Shown here one piece after another: positions 26,397 to 35,640 of a DNA stretch of 64,000 nt. Below the pieces are notes generated by a model. That model was given only the letters and a program-made list of their open reading frames with translations. It ran no database searches and was not told the DNA's origin. This stretch comes from Trabulsiella guamensis ATCC 49490 (GTDB lineage Bacteria > Pseudomonadota > Gammaproteobacteria > Enterobacterales > Enterobacteriaceae). A program made the translations under genes and the position numbers. Where the stretch lies: the NCBI RefSeq assembly GCF_000734965.1, contig NZ_JMTB01000117.1, forward strand, positions 150,714 to 214,713. Direction: 5' to 3'. Within the stretch, counting starts at the first letter, position 1; the number at the start of each line of letters is the position of its first letter.

Positions 26397-28089
26397 TTAC
26401 TCCTTATCTGCAGCGTCAGGCAACTGCCAGAAATCGAAAAAGTTAAACCAGTCCAGCGGTGATATCAGCGCATAATGTTCAAGCCGTTCGGCATAACGAT
26501 GGATGGTATGTTCAAGTACTGCCTGGCGTTCAGCCCGGGGTAACAGGAGCGGATCGGCAAACGGCTCGCAGTGAATATGCAGCTTGCCCTGCTGGCGGAG
26601 AGCAAAAAGCAGCAGCACCGGGCAGCGCAAAATCGAGGCGAGTATAAATGGTCCCTGCGGAAAGGGGGCTCGTTGCCCCATGAAGGGACTCCATGTCACC
26701 CGCCAGTGACCGCCACGCTGTGGGTTAACCGCAATGCGATCGCCGACAATGGCCACCCATTCGCCGCGATCCAGTTTCTCTTTCAGCAGCATGGCGGTTT
26801 CCGGGCCAATATCGGTCACTGGCAACAGATTAAGTCCCGCCTGTGGGGCCATCTCTTCCATGATCTGTTTAAAACGTTGCGCATTATCGCTGAACACCAG
26901 CGCATTAATCGTTCGCACACCTTTCAGTTGAGCAATGGCGCGGCAGGCTTCGATATCGCCCAGATGCGAGGCCAGAATCAATTTGCCCTGAGGATCTTCA
27001 GGGCTCAGCGCGGCTTCAGCGCCAGGAGCAAACACCATGTCCCGCCCCAGTTGGATCTCGCCACGCCAGCCAGCAATTTTATCGAGCATGGCGTGACCAA
27101 AGCGTAAGAAATGGTGGTAGCTGTTGAGGTGTGGCGGCACGGGTAACTGGCGGACCACAAGCTGTTCACGTACGCGTGCAACCCAGTTTTGTGAAGCACG
27201 ACGCGCCGTGCTGGCTGTCAACCAGTAAACCCCGGTGACGGGCCAGAGCAACAGCGAAAAAGCCTGACGCCCCAGTAACCGCCAGACGGTCAGCATCAGG
27301 CGCATTCCCCATAATCCTTTGACTTCCTGCTGTTTCGCCCAGTGCTGCGTCCGGCGACGCCTCAATAGTGTGGGGATGCGTGGCAACATGCCAAAAAAAC
27401 AGACGTGTGTGCATCAGCGAGATACGCAGATTGTCTTTCAGGGCGTCAAAGTGGGATAAACCATCCTGCGGATAGGTGACGCGGGTCGGCACGAAGTAGC
27501 TGGTGTTGCCCTGCCAGTAGAGGCGCACCATCACTTCCGTATCAAAGTCCATTCGTTTGCCAAGAGAGACACGGCTGGCAAGCGATAACGTCGGGGCGAT
27601 GGGATAAACACGAAAGCCACACATGCTGTCTTTTAATTGCAGTGAGAGTGTTTCAATCCAGACCCAGATGTGCGTCACCCAGCGGCCATACAACCGCGCA
27701 CGGGGAATGGAATCATCATAAAGGGGTTGCCCGGATATCAATGCGCCAGGGTATCGGGACGAGAGTGCGAGCAACTCAGGGATGTCTTCAATCGCATGTT
27801 GCCCGTCCGCATCGACCTGTACGGCATGGGTGAAGCCTGCGTTGTGCGCCGCCTGCAATCCGCAGATGACCGCCGTGCCTTTGCCTGCATTTTGCGTCAG
27901 CCGAATCAGCGTCAGCGTCGGGTGGTGGGCCGCGAGCGTTTCCAGCACCTGCCGGGTTGCATCATCACTGCCATCATCGACGATGATGCAGGGCAGATCG
28001 AGTGGCGCAAGACGCGCCAGTACACGCGACATCATCGCACCATGGTTATAGCAGGGGATCACCACACAGGGTGCGAAAGTCAGCGGCAT
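26397..28089 (-). pseudogene. apeJ: Glycosyltransferase-acyltransferase fusion, ApeJ, frameshifted
   Basis: The N-terminal half (28089 down to about 27400) is a family 2 glycosyltransferase: PCVVIPCYNHGAMMSRVL, IVDDGSDDAT and VQVDADGQH with the DxD. The C-terminal half, in another frame from 27389 to 26397, is a LpxL/HtrB-like acyltransferase with ILASHLGDIEACR (HxxxxE type). In related clusters these form one protein of about 560 residues. Here a run of seven T (plus-strand A run at 27393-27399) puts them in different frames; six T would join RLFFGMLPRIPTLL in frame. Both halves keep intact motifs, so the break may be recent, variable or a sequencing error. If unspliced, only the glycosyltransferase with a wrong tail (stop at 27166) is made; the second half could restart at ATG 27389. 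Confidence 0.85.
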
Positions 28090-28433
28090 AAGCGAATTTT
28101 CCCACTGCTGGCCGTATGGCGCGCATCACCCTCATGGCGCTGAAAGCTGAACGTGAGTATTTGCCGCGCTTCCTGCCAGTTCAGTGTCAGAGTTACCGTG
28201 TTTTCTGGCAACAACGGGGCCTGAAATTTCACGTTCTGAATGCTGTGAAAACGAAAACCGGGCGCCAGTAATGTCGTGGCGTAGTGCATGACCCAGTCAA
28301 GCTGCGCAACACCGGGCAATAGCGGTTGCACGGCAAAATGTCCCTGAAACCAGAACAGCGTCGGCTCGAGATTCAGGATGATGTCGATCTGATCGGGGGC
28401 TGTTTGATACCGCGCCATTTCATGGGGTTTCAT
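28080..28433 (-). CDS. apeI: 3-hydroxyacyl-ACP dehydratase, ApeI (117 aa)
   Basis: The start ATG 28433 follows an AGGAG site by 7 nt and overlaps the end of apeH by 14 nt. The hotdog core is clear: LFWFQGHFAVQPLLPGVAQLDWVMHYA, which holds the catalytic His of the GHF motif and the PLLPGVAQ segment of FabZ. It is the main dehydratase of the pathway, giving trans double bonds. It overlaps apeJ by 10 nt. Confidence 0.9.
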   Translation of the reverse strand: MKPHEMARYQTAPDQIDIILNLEPTLFWFQGHFAVQPLLPGVAQLDWVMHYATTLLAPGFRFHSIQNVKFQAPLLPENTVTLTLNWQEARQILTFSFQRHEGDARHTASSGKIRLCR

Positions 28434-29781
28434 TGAATAACTCCTGCAGTTGCGCATAGACACGCTTGTTCATACTGTTGACCGGGATCTCGTCGAGCAC
28501 CCGCCAGTAACGAGGAATGGCGACCGGTTCAAGCCAGGGAAGCAGCGCGCGCCGCCATGACAGTTCCAGCGACTTGCTGTGGGTTTCCCGCCATGTCTGA
28601 CGTAACGGGTCGTCCAGCACCAGCAGGACGCCTATACCCTGGCGACCCCCACGCGAAACGGGCAGTGCTGCAGCGTCACGAATACCTTCCAGCGCCACCA
28701 GACGTTGTTCAATCTCGCTGAGCGAAATGCGTTTTTCTTCGATCTTCACGACCCGGCCCCGTCGCCCGATGAGGCGAAACGTTCCGTTATCCTCAAAATG
28801 CAAAATGTCATCGAGCAACAGCCCGGTTTGCTGAGCGATAAGCGGTGAAACTGCGCGGAACGCGTCTCCCTCAGGCGTTATGCTGACCGCCGGAAAGGGC
28901 AACCATGAGACATCATCCTGCTGGCGATAACGCCAGGCGAGAATACCGGTTTCAGTACTGCCGTAAATTTCGTCCGGCCAGACATTGAGCCACGCCTGCG
29001 TATCGATGACATCCTGCCAGGGCAACATGCCGCCTGCTGAAAGGATAATTGACACGGGGGGCGGAGTAAGCTGCGCATCCAGTCGTTTGAGAAACGCCGG
29101 GCTGCTGACGAACAAATAGCGATGGCCATGCTCCACGGCGGCCAGTTGTTCTGCGTAATACAGCATGGCGGCATGTAGCGGCAATCCCAGCGACATCGGC
29201 AAAAAGATGCGGAATGTCAGACCATACAGATGCTGCGGTACGACTGAAGCAATCACCCGGCACCCCGCCACCCGTGTGGCAAAACGTACAGCCAGCATCG
29301 ATGCTTCTTTGTCGAGTGAGGCGATGCTTTTCACCACCCGCTTCGGCAGCCCTGTCGAGCCGGAAGTAAACAATTCGATGAACCCGCCTTCCGCTATCGG
29401 AGGAAGAGGGGGAAGTGCGGCATCGTGCTTTCGCGCAGAACTGACTACCAGATACCGGCCCCGCCAGTCCAGTGGTTTATCGCTCAATACGCCGTTGAAC
29501 AACGATTGCTGCTCTTCAAGAAGCGAAACACGGCTGTGGCCAGGAATAACCGGCGTTTTCCCACTCGTTAATGTCGCCAGCAGGGCGACAATGAACAGGT
29601 AACTATTTTCAAAACAGAGCGCCCATCGCTCGCCTTCCTGTCGCTGTAATTCCTCTACCAGTAACGCCACATCATAGCGAAGCTGTCCCAGCGTCCAGGT
29701 ATGATCGCCGAGCCAGGCGATAACAGTCTCATCAGGCCGGGATGTGTCGAGCCACTGCGCCAGCGCCAGCGTCTGATTCAT
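28420..29781 (-). CDS. apeH: AMP-dependent acyl/aryl ligase, ApeH (453 aa)
   Basis: ATG 29781 overlaps the apeG stop (ATGA). ANL-superfamily motifs: FTSGSTGLPKRVVKS (P-loop), EIYGSTETGI and the C-terminal GRRGRVVKIEEKRISLSEIE hinge. It probably activates the aromatic starter (4-hydroxybenzoate-like) as the acyl-AMP and loads it on an acyl carrier protein. The catalytic lysine of the C-terminal subdomain is expected in NSMNKRVYAQL. Length is shorter than long-chain acyl-CoA ligases, as usual for this clade. Confidence 0.9.
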   Translation of the reverse strand: MNQTLALAQWLDTSRPDETVIAWLGDHTWTLGQLRYDVALLVEELQRQEGERWALCFENSYLFIVALLATLTSGKTPVIPGHSRVSLLEEQQSLFNGVLSDKPLDWRGRYLVVSSARKHDAALPPLPPIAEGGFIELFTSGSTGLPKRVVKSIASLDKEASMLAVRFATRVAGCRVIASVVPQHLYGLTFRIFLPMSLGLPLHAAMLYYAEQLAAVEHGHRYLFVSSPAFLKRLDAQLTPPPVSIILSAGGMLPWQDVIDTQAWLNVWPDEIYGSTETGILAWRYRQQDDVSWLPFPAVSITPEGDAFRAVSPLIAQQTGLLLDDILHFEDNGTFRLIGRRGRVVKIEEKRISLSEIEQRLVALEGIRDAAALPVSRGGRQGIGVLLVLDDPLRQTWRETHSKSLELSWRRALLPWLEPVAIPRYWRVLDEIPVNSMNKRVYAQLQELFNETP

Positions 29782-30359
29782 GGTAAATCTCGCATAATGA
29801 ACCGGCGGCGAATCAGCCATTCACCTGCCATTAACGACCCCATCAGCAGATAGGCAATCATGCCATTCCAGACTGTCCAGAGTCGCATATCGCCCCGCAG
29901 CGCAGTAAAAAGCGCGATCGCGCCGTTGACGATGAAAAAGAAACACCAGACTTGCGTAACGCGACGCGTGTAGCGGACACCAGCAGGAGGGAGCTCAGGT
30001 GTATGCAGGCGCGCCAGTCGCTCGACCAGCGGCATGGCAGTCCACAGTGAGCCGCCAAACACGGTCAGCATCACCATATTCACCACTACCGGGTAGAACA
30101 GCAGAAGCTGGTGCGTTTTCAGAAGCGCGCTGGCGATGCATAGCACGATGCCTGCCAGCGCCGCGCTTTGCATAACAAAACGCATCGGCCCGGCATTTTT
30201 TCGCGCCTGGTGTAAACGGAGCATCAACATGAGTGCCATTACCGGAAGCAGCCATTGCAGACTGTTGTGCATCAGGCCGAACCACACGACAAATGGCCAG
30301 GCCAACAGTATCGCCCCGGTCACGATGGGTATTACTGGCAACGTCCTGGAGCCACCCAT
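29778..30359 (-). CDS. apeG: Inner-membrane protein of APE cluster, ApeG (193 aa)
   Basis: Hydrophobic throughout, with about six transmembrane segments (LPVIPIVTGAILLAWPFVVWFGLM; LLPVMALMLMLRL; MQSAALAGIVLCIASALL; LFYPVVVNMVMLTVFGGSLW; VWCFFFIVNGAIALFTAL). No catalytic motif is evident. It corresponds to the COG4648-like membrane protein found between the ACP and ligase genes of APE clusters. Its role in polyene anchoring or transfer is unknown. Confidence 0.85.
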   Translation of the reverse strand: MGGSRTLPVIPIVTGAILLAWPFVVWFGLMHNSLQWLLPVMALMLMLRLHQARKNAGPMRFVMQSAALAGIVLCIASALLKTHQLLLFYPVVVNMVMLTVFGGSLWTAMPLVERLARLHTPELPPAGVRYTRRVTQVWCFFFIVNGAIALFTALRGDMRLWTVWNGMIAYLLMGSLMAGEWLIRRRFIMRDLP

Positions 30360-30365
30360 GAGCGA

Positions 30366-30617
30366 TTACGCTTCACGCATCAGGCGGTCAACCGCATCGA
30401 CAACATCCTGCACCGTCCGCACGGCTTTAAACTCCTCCGGCTTGATCTTCTTACCGGTCTTTTTTTGCAGGTGCACGATCATGTCTACGGCATCGATACT
30501 GTCCAGCTCCAGATCCTCATACAGACGCGCCTCGGGGGTAATATCTTCGCGGGCAACATCAAACAGTTTGATCAGAAGCGCGGACACTTCGTCGAAAATG
30601 TCTTGTTTTTGTGTCAT
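30366..30617 (-). CDS. apeF: Acyl carrier protein, ApeF (83 aa)
   Basis: ATG 30617 gives MTQKQDIFDEVSALLIKLFDV; the frame is open further upstream only because it overlaps apeE. The phosphopantetheine site is LELDSIDAVDM (DS motif). The acidic four-helix pattern is normal for an ACP. It carries the starter or growing polyene, and is likely activated by the AcpT-like enzyme at the end of the cluster. Confidence 0.93.
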   Translation of the reverse strand: MTQKQDIFDEVSALLIKLFDVAREDITPEARLYEDLELDSIDAVDMIVHLQKKTGKKIKPEEFKAVRTVQDVVDAVDRLMREA

Positions 30618-30630
30618 AGCAAACTCGTTA

Positions 30631-30888
30631 TCAGGCGCTTTGGGAATGAATGAACGTGGCAAGCGTCGCCACCGAATAAAAATGTTGACGCATCTCTTCG
30701 CTTTCCGCCGAGAGTACGATGCCATACTGGTTTTTTACGGCCAGACCCAGTTCAAGCGCGTCGATAGAATCGAGGCCTAAACCATCACCGAACAGGGCGG
30801 CGTTCGTATCGATGTCATCGACCGTCAGTTCATCCAGATTTAGCGTATTGATGATGAGATTTTTTATTTCAAGATAAAGCGCTTGCAT
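30631..30888 (-). CDS. apeE: Acyl carrier protein, ApeE (85 aa)
   Basis: The start is ATG 30888, or the adjacent ATG 30891, after AGGACTTA; both overlap the end of apeD. The phosphopantetheine site is GLGLDSIDALELGL (DSID). It belongs to the same ACP family as ApeF, but with a longer C-terminal helix. Two separate carriers allow starter loading and elongation to be kept apart. Confidence 0.92.
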   Translation of the reverse strand: MQALYLEIKNLIINTLNLDELTVDDIDTNAALFGDGLGLDSIDALELGLAVKNQYGIVLSAESEEMRQHFYSVATLATFIHSQSA

Positions 30889-31684
30889 CATTAAGTCCTG
30901 AAAAAGTTGATTCAACTGATTGTAATTTCAATAAAAGATGCCGGGTTAGCTGCCTTGCTGCCCGTGCCGGTTCTTGTTCGTTAACATCACAAAAATGGTC
31001 AATCTGCACGCGCTCGCCAGGCGTGGCTTCGAACAGCGGTCTGGTGGGGGGAACGTGATACCACTTGCTTTGTTTATCGAGCAGATGTTCGCTGCAGCGA
31101 ATAGCCACAGTACGGATATCGCAGTGACAGCGCACGGCAATGTGGGCCGCGCCGCGGTGCAGTGTCATTTTCTCCCCGGGACGCGTGCGTGTGCCCTCGG
31201 GAAAAATCATAATGGTGTCGCCATGGGCAAGTCGGGTCTGACTTTGCGACAGCAGGGCATCAGCCTCGCTGTTAATCAGATAATCCGCCGCGCGGATCAC
31301 GCCACTGAGAAACGGGTTCTTCAGCAACGAACTTTTCACCAGACAATCCGTTTCCGGCATGACCGAGGCGAGCAGCACATAGTCGAGTAGCGTAGGATGG
31401 TTGGCGACAATAAGGCAGCCCTGTTCCTCACGCAATGTTCTGGCGTTGTAAATGCGGTAATCCAGCGCACCGACAGTTCTGGCGATGGTCAGGAAAACAC
31501 GGAAACTGACGGAAATGCTGCGTCTGGCGAGACGTCTGCGCGTATACCGATTACGGACGCACAACAGCAACAGGTTAAACCAGACCTGAGAGAGCAGGAG
31601 ACCGCCCAGACCGAACAGCACAAAGCACAGTCCGGTCATGAGCAGACGCCACAGGCGTTCAGGAGAGGCGAGTGAGCGGATCAT
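30869..31684 (-). CDS. apeD: Lysophospholipid-acyltransferase-like protein, ApeD (271 aa)
   Basis: ATG 31684 overlaps the apeC stop (ATGA). An N-terminal membrane segment (LLMTGLCFVLFGLGGLLLSQVWFN) precedes PlsC-type motifs: NHPTLLDY (HxxxxD) and FPEGTRTRPG (EGTR). It likely transfers an acyl chain during assembly of the lipid anchor of the aryl polyene at the inner membrane. Together with ApeJ it gives two acyltransferases in the cluster. Confidence 0.9.
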   Translation of the reverse strand: MIRSLASPERLWRLLMTGLCFVLFGLGGLLLSQVWFNLLLLCVRNRYTRRRLARRSISVSFRVFLTIARTVGALDYRIYNARTLREEQGCLIVANHPTLLDYVLLASVMPETDCLVKSSLLKNPFLSGVIRAADYLINSEADALLSQSQTRLAHGDTIMIFPEGTRTRPGEKMTLHRGAAHIAVRCHCDIRTVAIRCSEHLLDKQSKWYHVPPTRPLFEATPGERVQIDHFCDVNEQEPARAARQLTRHLLLKLQSVESTFSGLNDASALS

Positions 31685-32403
31685 GCGCGACTCCAGCGCC
31701 AGTGAACTTTCTCTCCTGGAATACTGAATTCGGAGGCGTTGCTCAGGTAGTGCTGCAAAAATTGCAGACTTTGCGGCAGCGGTGCTTCTGTACCCTCGCT
31801 TCCGCTTTGCGTTGCACATTGCAATTCTTCGCCGGCTTCAAACACCAGCGCAACGGCGAACGGCCATGTCGGCATTTCTGGATCCAGCCCTGGATGATAG
31901 AAATCAGGCAATAAACCGTCGAAATCCACCATCAATACCCGCTGATATCCCCCCTGAAGCAGGCAAATGACTTCACAGAGCCCCTGATGGAAGGTATCCA
32001 TTCCTGCAGACAGCGAGGAGGTGACCACCGGATGCTTCGCGGCAATGGTCAGGTTACCCACCGCAGAATTGTGGACGGACATGGCGAAATCGGTCGGTGA
32101 GACTGACTGCCCCGTTGCCAGCGCCTGGAGAATGCGATAGTTACGCTCCAGCTCACCATGGCGACTGGTGTAAAGTACCGCGTCGATGTCATGCCTGCGC
32201 AGCATCGTCAGGCCACAGTCGACGGCGAGCTTACTACCGGAATTTAACCGTCTGGCGGTCATCATCGGCAGCTCAGTGAGTTTCGCCTGAGCACCGTTGG
32301 GATCGATGGCATACGGCGCCAGTGACCATTGTTGCCACTGTGACGCTTCACTTATTCCAGGCGCTCTGGCCAGCCAGTCGATCAGGTTTAATGCAAATTT
32401 CAT
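31681..32403 (-). CDS. apeC: Chain-length-factor-like ketosynthase homologue, ApeC (240 aa)
   Basis: This is a short ketosynthase relative without the active-site Cys: the equivalent region reads MSVHNSAVGNLTIAAKHPVVTSSLSAGMDTF. It is reported as the chain-length factor partner of ApeO. ATG 32403 is chosen over a TTG one codon upstream. The gap to apeB is 69 nt, one of the larger gaps inside the cluster, and no terminator is seen there. Confidence 0.88.
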   Translation of the reverse strand: MKFALNLIDWLARAPGISEASQWQQWSLAPYAIDPNGAQAKLTELPMMTARRLNSGSKLAVDCGLTMLRRHDIDAVLYTSRHGELERNYRILQALATGQSVSPTDFAMSVHNSAVGNLTIAAKHPVVTSSLSAGMDTFHQGLCEVICLLQGGYQRVLMVDFDGLLPDFYHPGLDPEMPTWPFAVALVFEAGEELQCATQSGSEGTEAPLPQSLQFLQHYLSNASEFSIPGEKVHWRWSRA

Positions 32404-32472
32404 CAACGCGCATCCGCGGTAAATCAGCAGCGAGTATTCTGGCCGTTACTGGCCCTCAAATCTGCTGGGATA

Positions 32473-33531
32473 TTAAAACTTCTTGCATACCAGTAATGTA
32501 TGCCCAACGCCGAGGTTATCGATACGTTGCTCCACCTGGAAACCTGCAGCCTCCAGATAGCGATAAAACTTATCCACGCTATAAAAACGGCTGTTACCGT
32601 TTGCCATACAGGTGAAGTAAAGCGACGAGGCATTCAGGCTAAACGAGGCGGCTTCAAATTTTTGTGCATCCCAGAACAGCTCCATGACACACAAACGGGC
32701 ATCCGGTTTCATGACGCTGGCGATGCGACTGAGCATGGCGATAATCTGCTCAGGTGAGAAACAGTCAAGAAACTGGCTCATCCACCAGACGTCGGCGTCT
32801 CCAGGTAGCGGCGCGTCACCAAGCATATCCACAGCATGGAAGTCGATACGATGAGATAAACCTGCATTTTCGATATTTTGCCGCGCCAGCGTAATTTGCT
32901 GCGGGAGATCGAGAAGCGTAATGGTGACATTTCCATCATACTGGCAACAGCGCAGTGCCCACTTACCTGTATTGCCGCCGACATCGTACAGGGTTTCAGG
33001 CCGTCTGGCGAAAATAAAGGGCAAAGCGGCGGTAAATGCAGCATCTGAATAGTAATGATCAAACGCAAACCAGCTTTCACAGGCCGGAGAAGGGAGTTGC
33101 GACAACACCGGGTAAATCGTTTCGGCATCGCTAAAGACTTTGAGCCCGGCGGGTTTCGACGACTTCAGTGCTTCTTCCAGGAAATACAATCCCTGATAGC
33201 AAACATGCTGGGTAAAATCCATATTCACACGGGTCATGGTGTCATGCTGGAGAAAATGCCCCACTTTGGACAGACGATAGCGCCCCTCCTTGCAGGTGAT
33301 AATGCGACCACTTAATCCCATGTCCAGTAAGACACTGACAGCATACTCATTCAGGTTACTGTGCGGGACGATGTCATCCAGCGTCGCCCCGAGTTTTCTC
33401 TGGTCATCAAGATACGCCAGTATTCCTGCATTACGCAGGCATAGTGCGGTTTGAAACAGCATTGGCGCAAAGGCAATTCGTTGGGCTTCCGTGATGGCAT
33501 CCAACGCACTGAGTGAGTCCTGTTCGTACAT
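32473..33531 (-). CDS. apeB: SAM-dependent O-methyltransferase, ApeB (352 aa)
   Basis: The N-terminal dimerisation winged helix (residues 1-110, LAYLDDQRKLGATLDDI) is followed by a Rossmann fold with SAM motif LYDVGGNTGKWALRC and the acidic residue in ITLLDLP. The catalytic region contains WWMSQFLDCFSPEQII. Aryl polyene head groups are methylated, so ring or hydroxyl methylation is the likely reaction. The family resembles class I plant-type O-methyltransferases. Confidence 0.88.
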   Translation of the reverse strand: MYEQDSLSALDAITEAQRIAFAPMLFQTALCLRNAGILAYLDDQRKLGATLDDIVPHSNLNEYAVSVLLDMGLSGRIITCKEGRYRLSKVGHFLQHDTMTRVNMDFTQHVCYQGLYFLEEALKSSKPAGLKVFSDAETIYPVLSQLPSPACESWFAFDHYYSDAAFTAALPFIFARRPETLYDVGGNTGKWALRCCQYDGNVTITLLDLPQQITLARQNIENAGLSHRIDFHAVDMLGDAPLPGDADVWWMSQFLDCFSPEQIIAMLSRIASVMKPDARLCVMELFWDAQKFEAASFSLNASSLYFTCMANGNSRFYSVDKFYRYLEAAGFQVEQRIDNLGVGHTLLVCKKF

Positions 33532-33564
33532 GAAAGGGCTGCCTGTTGAGTAAAAATGTTATTT

Positions 33565-33586
33565 ATCGGGCCACGGATGGCCCGAT
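33565..33586 (-). terminator. Hairpin between apeA and apeB
   Basis: An 8-bp perfect inverted repeat (ATCGGGCC, six-base loop, GGCCCGAT) lies 14 nt before the last codon of apeA's downstream neighbour region and is followed on the minus strand by an A/T-rich stretch with five T. It could act as a partial terminator that sets apeA apart from the biosynthetic genes. Confidence 0.5.
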
Positions 33587-33600
33587 GTCAGCGGAAACGC

Positions 33601-33993
33601 TTATTTCAGCGGCGCTTCTGAGGCAAGTGCAATCTGGATGTCTTTATCCAGGTTACGTACCCAGCGGTTGTAGGTTTTATGGATCTTCCCGCCAGAAGCC
33701 ATCAGGTTCACGCTGCTGTCGTAGTTGATCGAATAACCGGTCGCTGTGTAATTAATTCGGACTTCAGCAATATGTCCGGCTGACTGTTGGCGCGCTTTAA
33801 TCACCCCAGGGGAGATTTCATTCATTATCCACTGACGTTGTGGCCCGGCTTTGAGGATGGCTGCCTTCACTTGTTCTGCGGTGTGTCCAGCACTGACCGT
33901 AGAATGAACGTTATCGACAGGCACCGTGCGTGCACAGCCTGCCAATGCCCCCACTACCGCAAATGCCGCTAACCACTTAACGATCTTTTTCAT
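33601..33993 (-). CDS. apeA: Small lipoprotein at the head of the APE cluster, ApeA (130 aa)
   Basis: MKKIVKWLAAFAVVGALAGC is a type II signal peptide with lipobox LAGC. The mature 110 residues contain two short conserved-looking parts (AEQVKAAILKAGPQRQW and INYTATGYSINYDSSVN), as in many small enterobacterial lipoproteins of unknown function. It is the first gene of the cluster on this strand and lies upstream of a hairpin. Its role in APE display is not established. Confidence 0.82.
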   Translation of the reverse strand: MKKIVKWLAAFAVVGALAGCARTVPVDNVHSTVSAGHTAEQVKAAILKAGPQRQWIMNEISPGVIKARQQSAGHIAEVRINYTATGYSINYDSSVNLMASGGKIHKTYNRWVRNLDKDIQIALASEAPLK

Positions 33994-35480
33994 ACATACT
34001 CCATTCAGTCGAAAACTAACTTAAATTACGTTGCTACCCCTGAATCCGGTTTGCTGAATATACAAACACGGAAAATCTTTTTTCGATGGAGAATACGACC
34101 TGGAGCGGAAAAAAGGATGTAAGACAATTTGCTTTAGGTTAACTGTCCTGTTTGTGAGGGTTCATCCCAGAAATCTGCCAGAGCACCGTAAACTCCATGT
34201 AATAAACGAAATAAATTGGATAATAAAGGAAAAAAGGCAGTGCCAGGTGCTTCCTGGTGAGATACCCAACGGACGAAGTATCCCGCAATAGGTGTAATCG
34301 TAACTAACAAGTTTTTCCGTATAGCCCCTGCGCATAGCGGGATTCACTGCCTTAACTACAACAAACCACAAATACCTGGAGAAATAAACCTAACATCATT
34401 CACCAGCTTTCTATGAGCATCCATAGTTAATTCTCAGAAAAATCCAATAAATGATGCCTGTCATCCATCGGCAGAGCAAAACGCAAGCAGAAAGGACCGG
34501 GCTTATAGTTTGGCGAGTAGCCGATAAATATCAGTGCTGTTACTGCGGCATCATCATCAATCCTGAGACCGCTCAGGCGTAATTTTGAAATGAGTTGACT
34601 GCTCGTTTTTGGTGGTTTCTTTTACAAATGAGGACTGTTGTCCTGTTGGCGTGACATAACTTCGTTTCAACGATGAAAATGAAGCATGAAAACCGCTAAA
34701 ATGTGCTCTCTCCGGAGACCTGCCTGACCTTCTTCACTAATTTGCTCGGTTGCTGACGGTAATTTACGAGTCCATGCTGACCATATCGTTGTGGTACTCC
34801 CAATCGTTGTCTGCCGTGTAGATGTTTCTTTGTCCTCTAACCTGCAAATTTTCTTGTGCGTGCCCTGAGCCATGGAGTCATATGAAAAATGACATAACCC
34901 CACAGCATAGGGACAGTGACATGGCAGTTATCTGAAGGTTGTCTATGGTACCATGGCATTTTCCCGCTCATACATGAACATCAGGAACTACCTTCAGTGC
35001 CGTTATTGACGAATGTAGTCGCCGCACAGGTAATACCAGAGTAGCTGGCTTCTGAAACTATTCCGTCGTTTTTTATTGTTACAAAGAAAGCGAAAGTAAG
35101 CGTATGTCTACCTCTATTTTTCCCCTTTTGCTCGCATTTTTCGAAAATCTGACGGTATACGCTGAGTACACCATCCGTAGCCACAGGTAATCATATCACT
35201 GAACCATCCGAAGGTTAGTACCTGCCGCCGATACCAGAGGTCATTGACTTTTTGCCTGAGTCTCTAAAAATAGTAGCGCTAAGATACACTTTATAAACGA
35301 GAATATGTTGTCATTGTTTTTTTTGCTTCACCATGAGCAGTTATAATACTGGTCTCAACTGGTGCGCCACAACTGGTGCGTTGCCGAGTGGAGGATATAT
35401 TTGATTAGCACCTTGAAGTAGTTTTTAACTTTCATAATATATTGTTATGTTGTTTATGAATTAAATATGTATTTTTAATG
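33994..35480. other. Gene-poor interval between the APE cluster and the urea operon
   Basis: About 1.5 kb holds no ORF I can support. Short frames at 34162-34371, 34667-34903 and 34981-35184 (minus strand) have no ribosome sites and no recognisable motifs, and look like decayed DNA. The left end must contain the promoter of apeA on the minus strand; I could not single out a -35/-10 pair. A direct repeat lies at 35356-35380. Confidence 0.6.
35356..35380. repeat. Direct repeat of CAACTGGTGCG, 14 bp apart
   Basis: The 11-mer CAACTGGTGCG occurs at 35356-35366 and 35370-35380. Each copy includes TGGTGC, which equals an NtrC half-site, though no complete dyad is formed. It lies 280 bp upstream of the allophanate hydrolase gene. 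Confidence 0.7.
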
Positions 35481-35487
35481 GCAAATT

Positions 35488-35523
35488 GCACTGTAATAAT
35501 GCTTTATTGCGCTGAAATAGTGC
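35488..35523 (+). promoter_or_regulatory. Two tandem NtrC-like binding sites
   Basis: The known NtrC consensus is GCAC-N7-GTGC. Two near matches occur: GCAC-N7-ATGC at 35488-35502 and GCGC-N7-GTGC at 35509-35523, each one mismatch from the arms. Their centres are 21 bp apart, two helical turns, so both lie on the same DNA face. They are about 95-120 bp upstream of the predicted start of the sigma-54 promoter, a usual enhancer distance. Confidence 0.72.
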
Positions 35524-35586
35524 ATCTGGTTGTTTTTGGTTATATTTGCTTTTGTTTTGATTATGCAAAACAATGCGTTACATATC

Positions 35587-35603
35587 TGGCATGTGTGTTG
35601 CTA
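35587..35603 (+). promoter_or_regulatory. Sigma-54 (-24/-12) promoter of the urea operon
   Basis: TGGCAT-N5-TTGCTA matches the sigma-54 consensus TGGCAC-N5-TTGCW with GG at 35588-35589 and GC at 35600-35601 separated by exactly 10 nt. Transcription would start near 35613, leaving a leader of about 28 nt that includes the AGGA ribosome site at 35629-35632. With the NtrC-like sites upstream this implies induction under nitrogen limitation. Confidence 0.8.
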
Positions 35604-35640
35604 TTTGAATTCTATCTTGTATACCAGCAGGAATTCAAAG

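Noticed and set aside
34667..34903. Minus-strand frame thought of as an IS1 InsB remnant
   Set aside because: The reading does not match InsB in order or motifs; no support for a mobile element.
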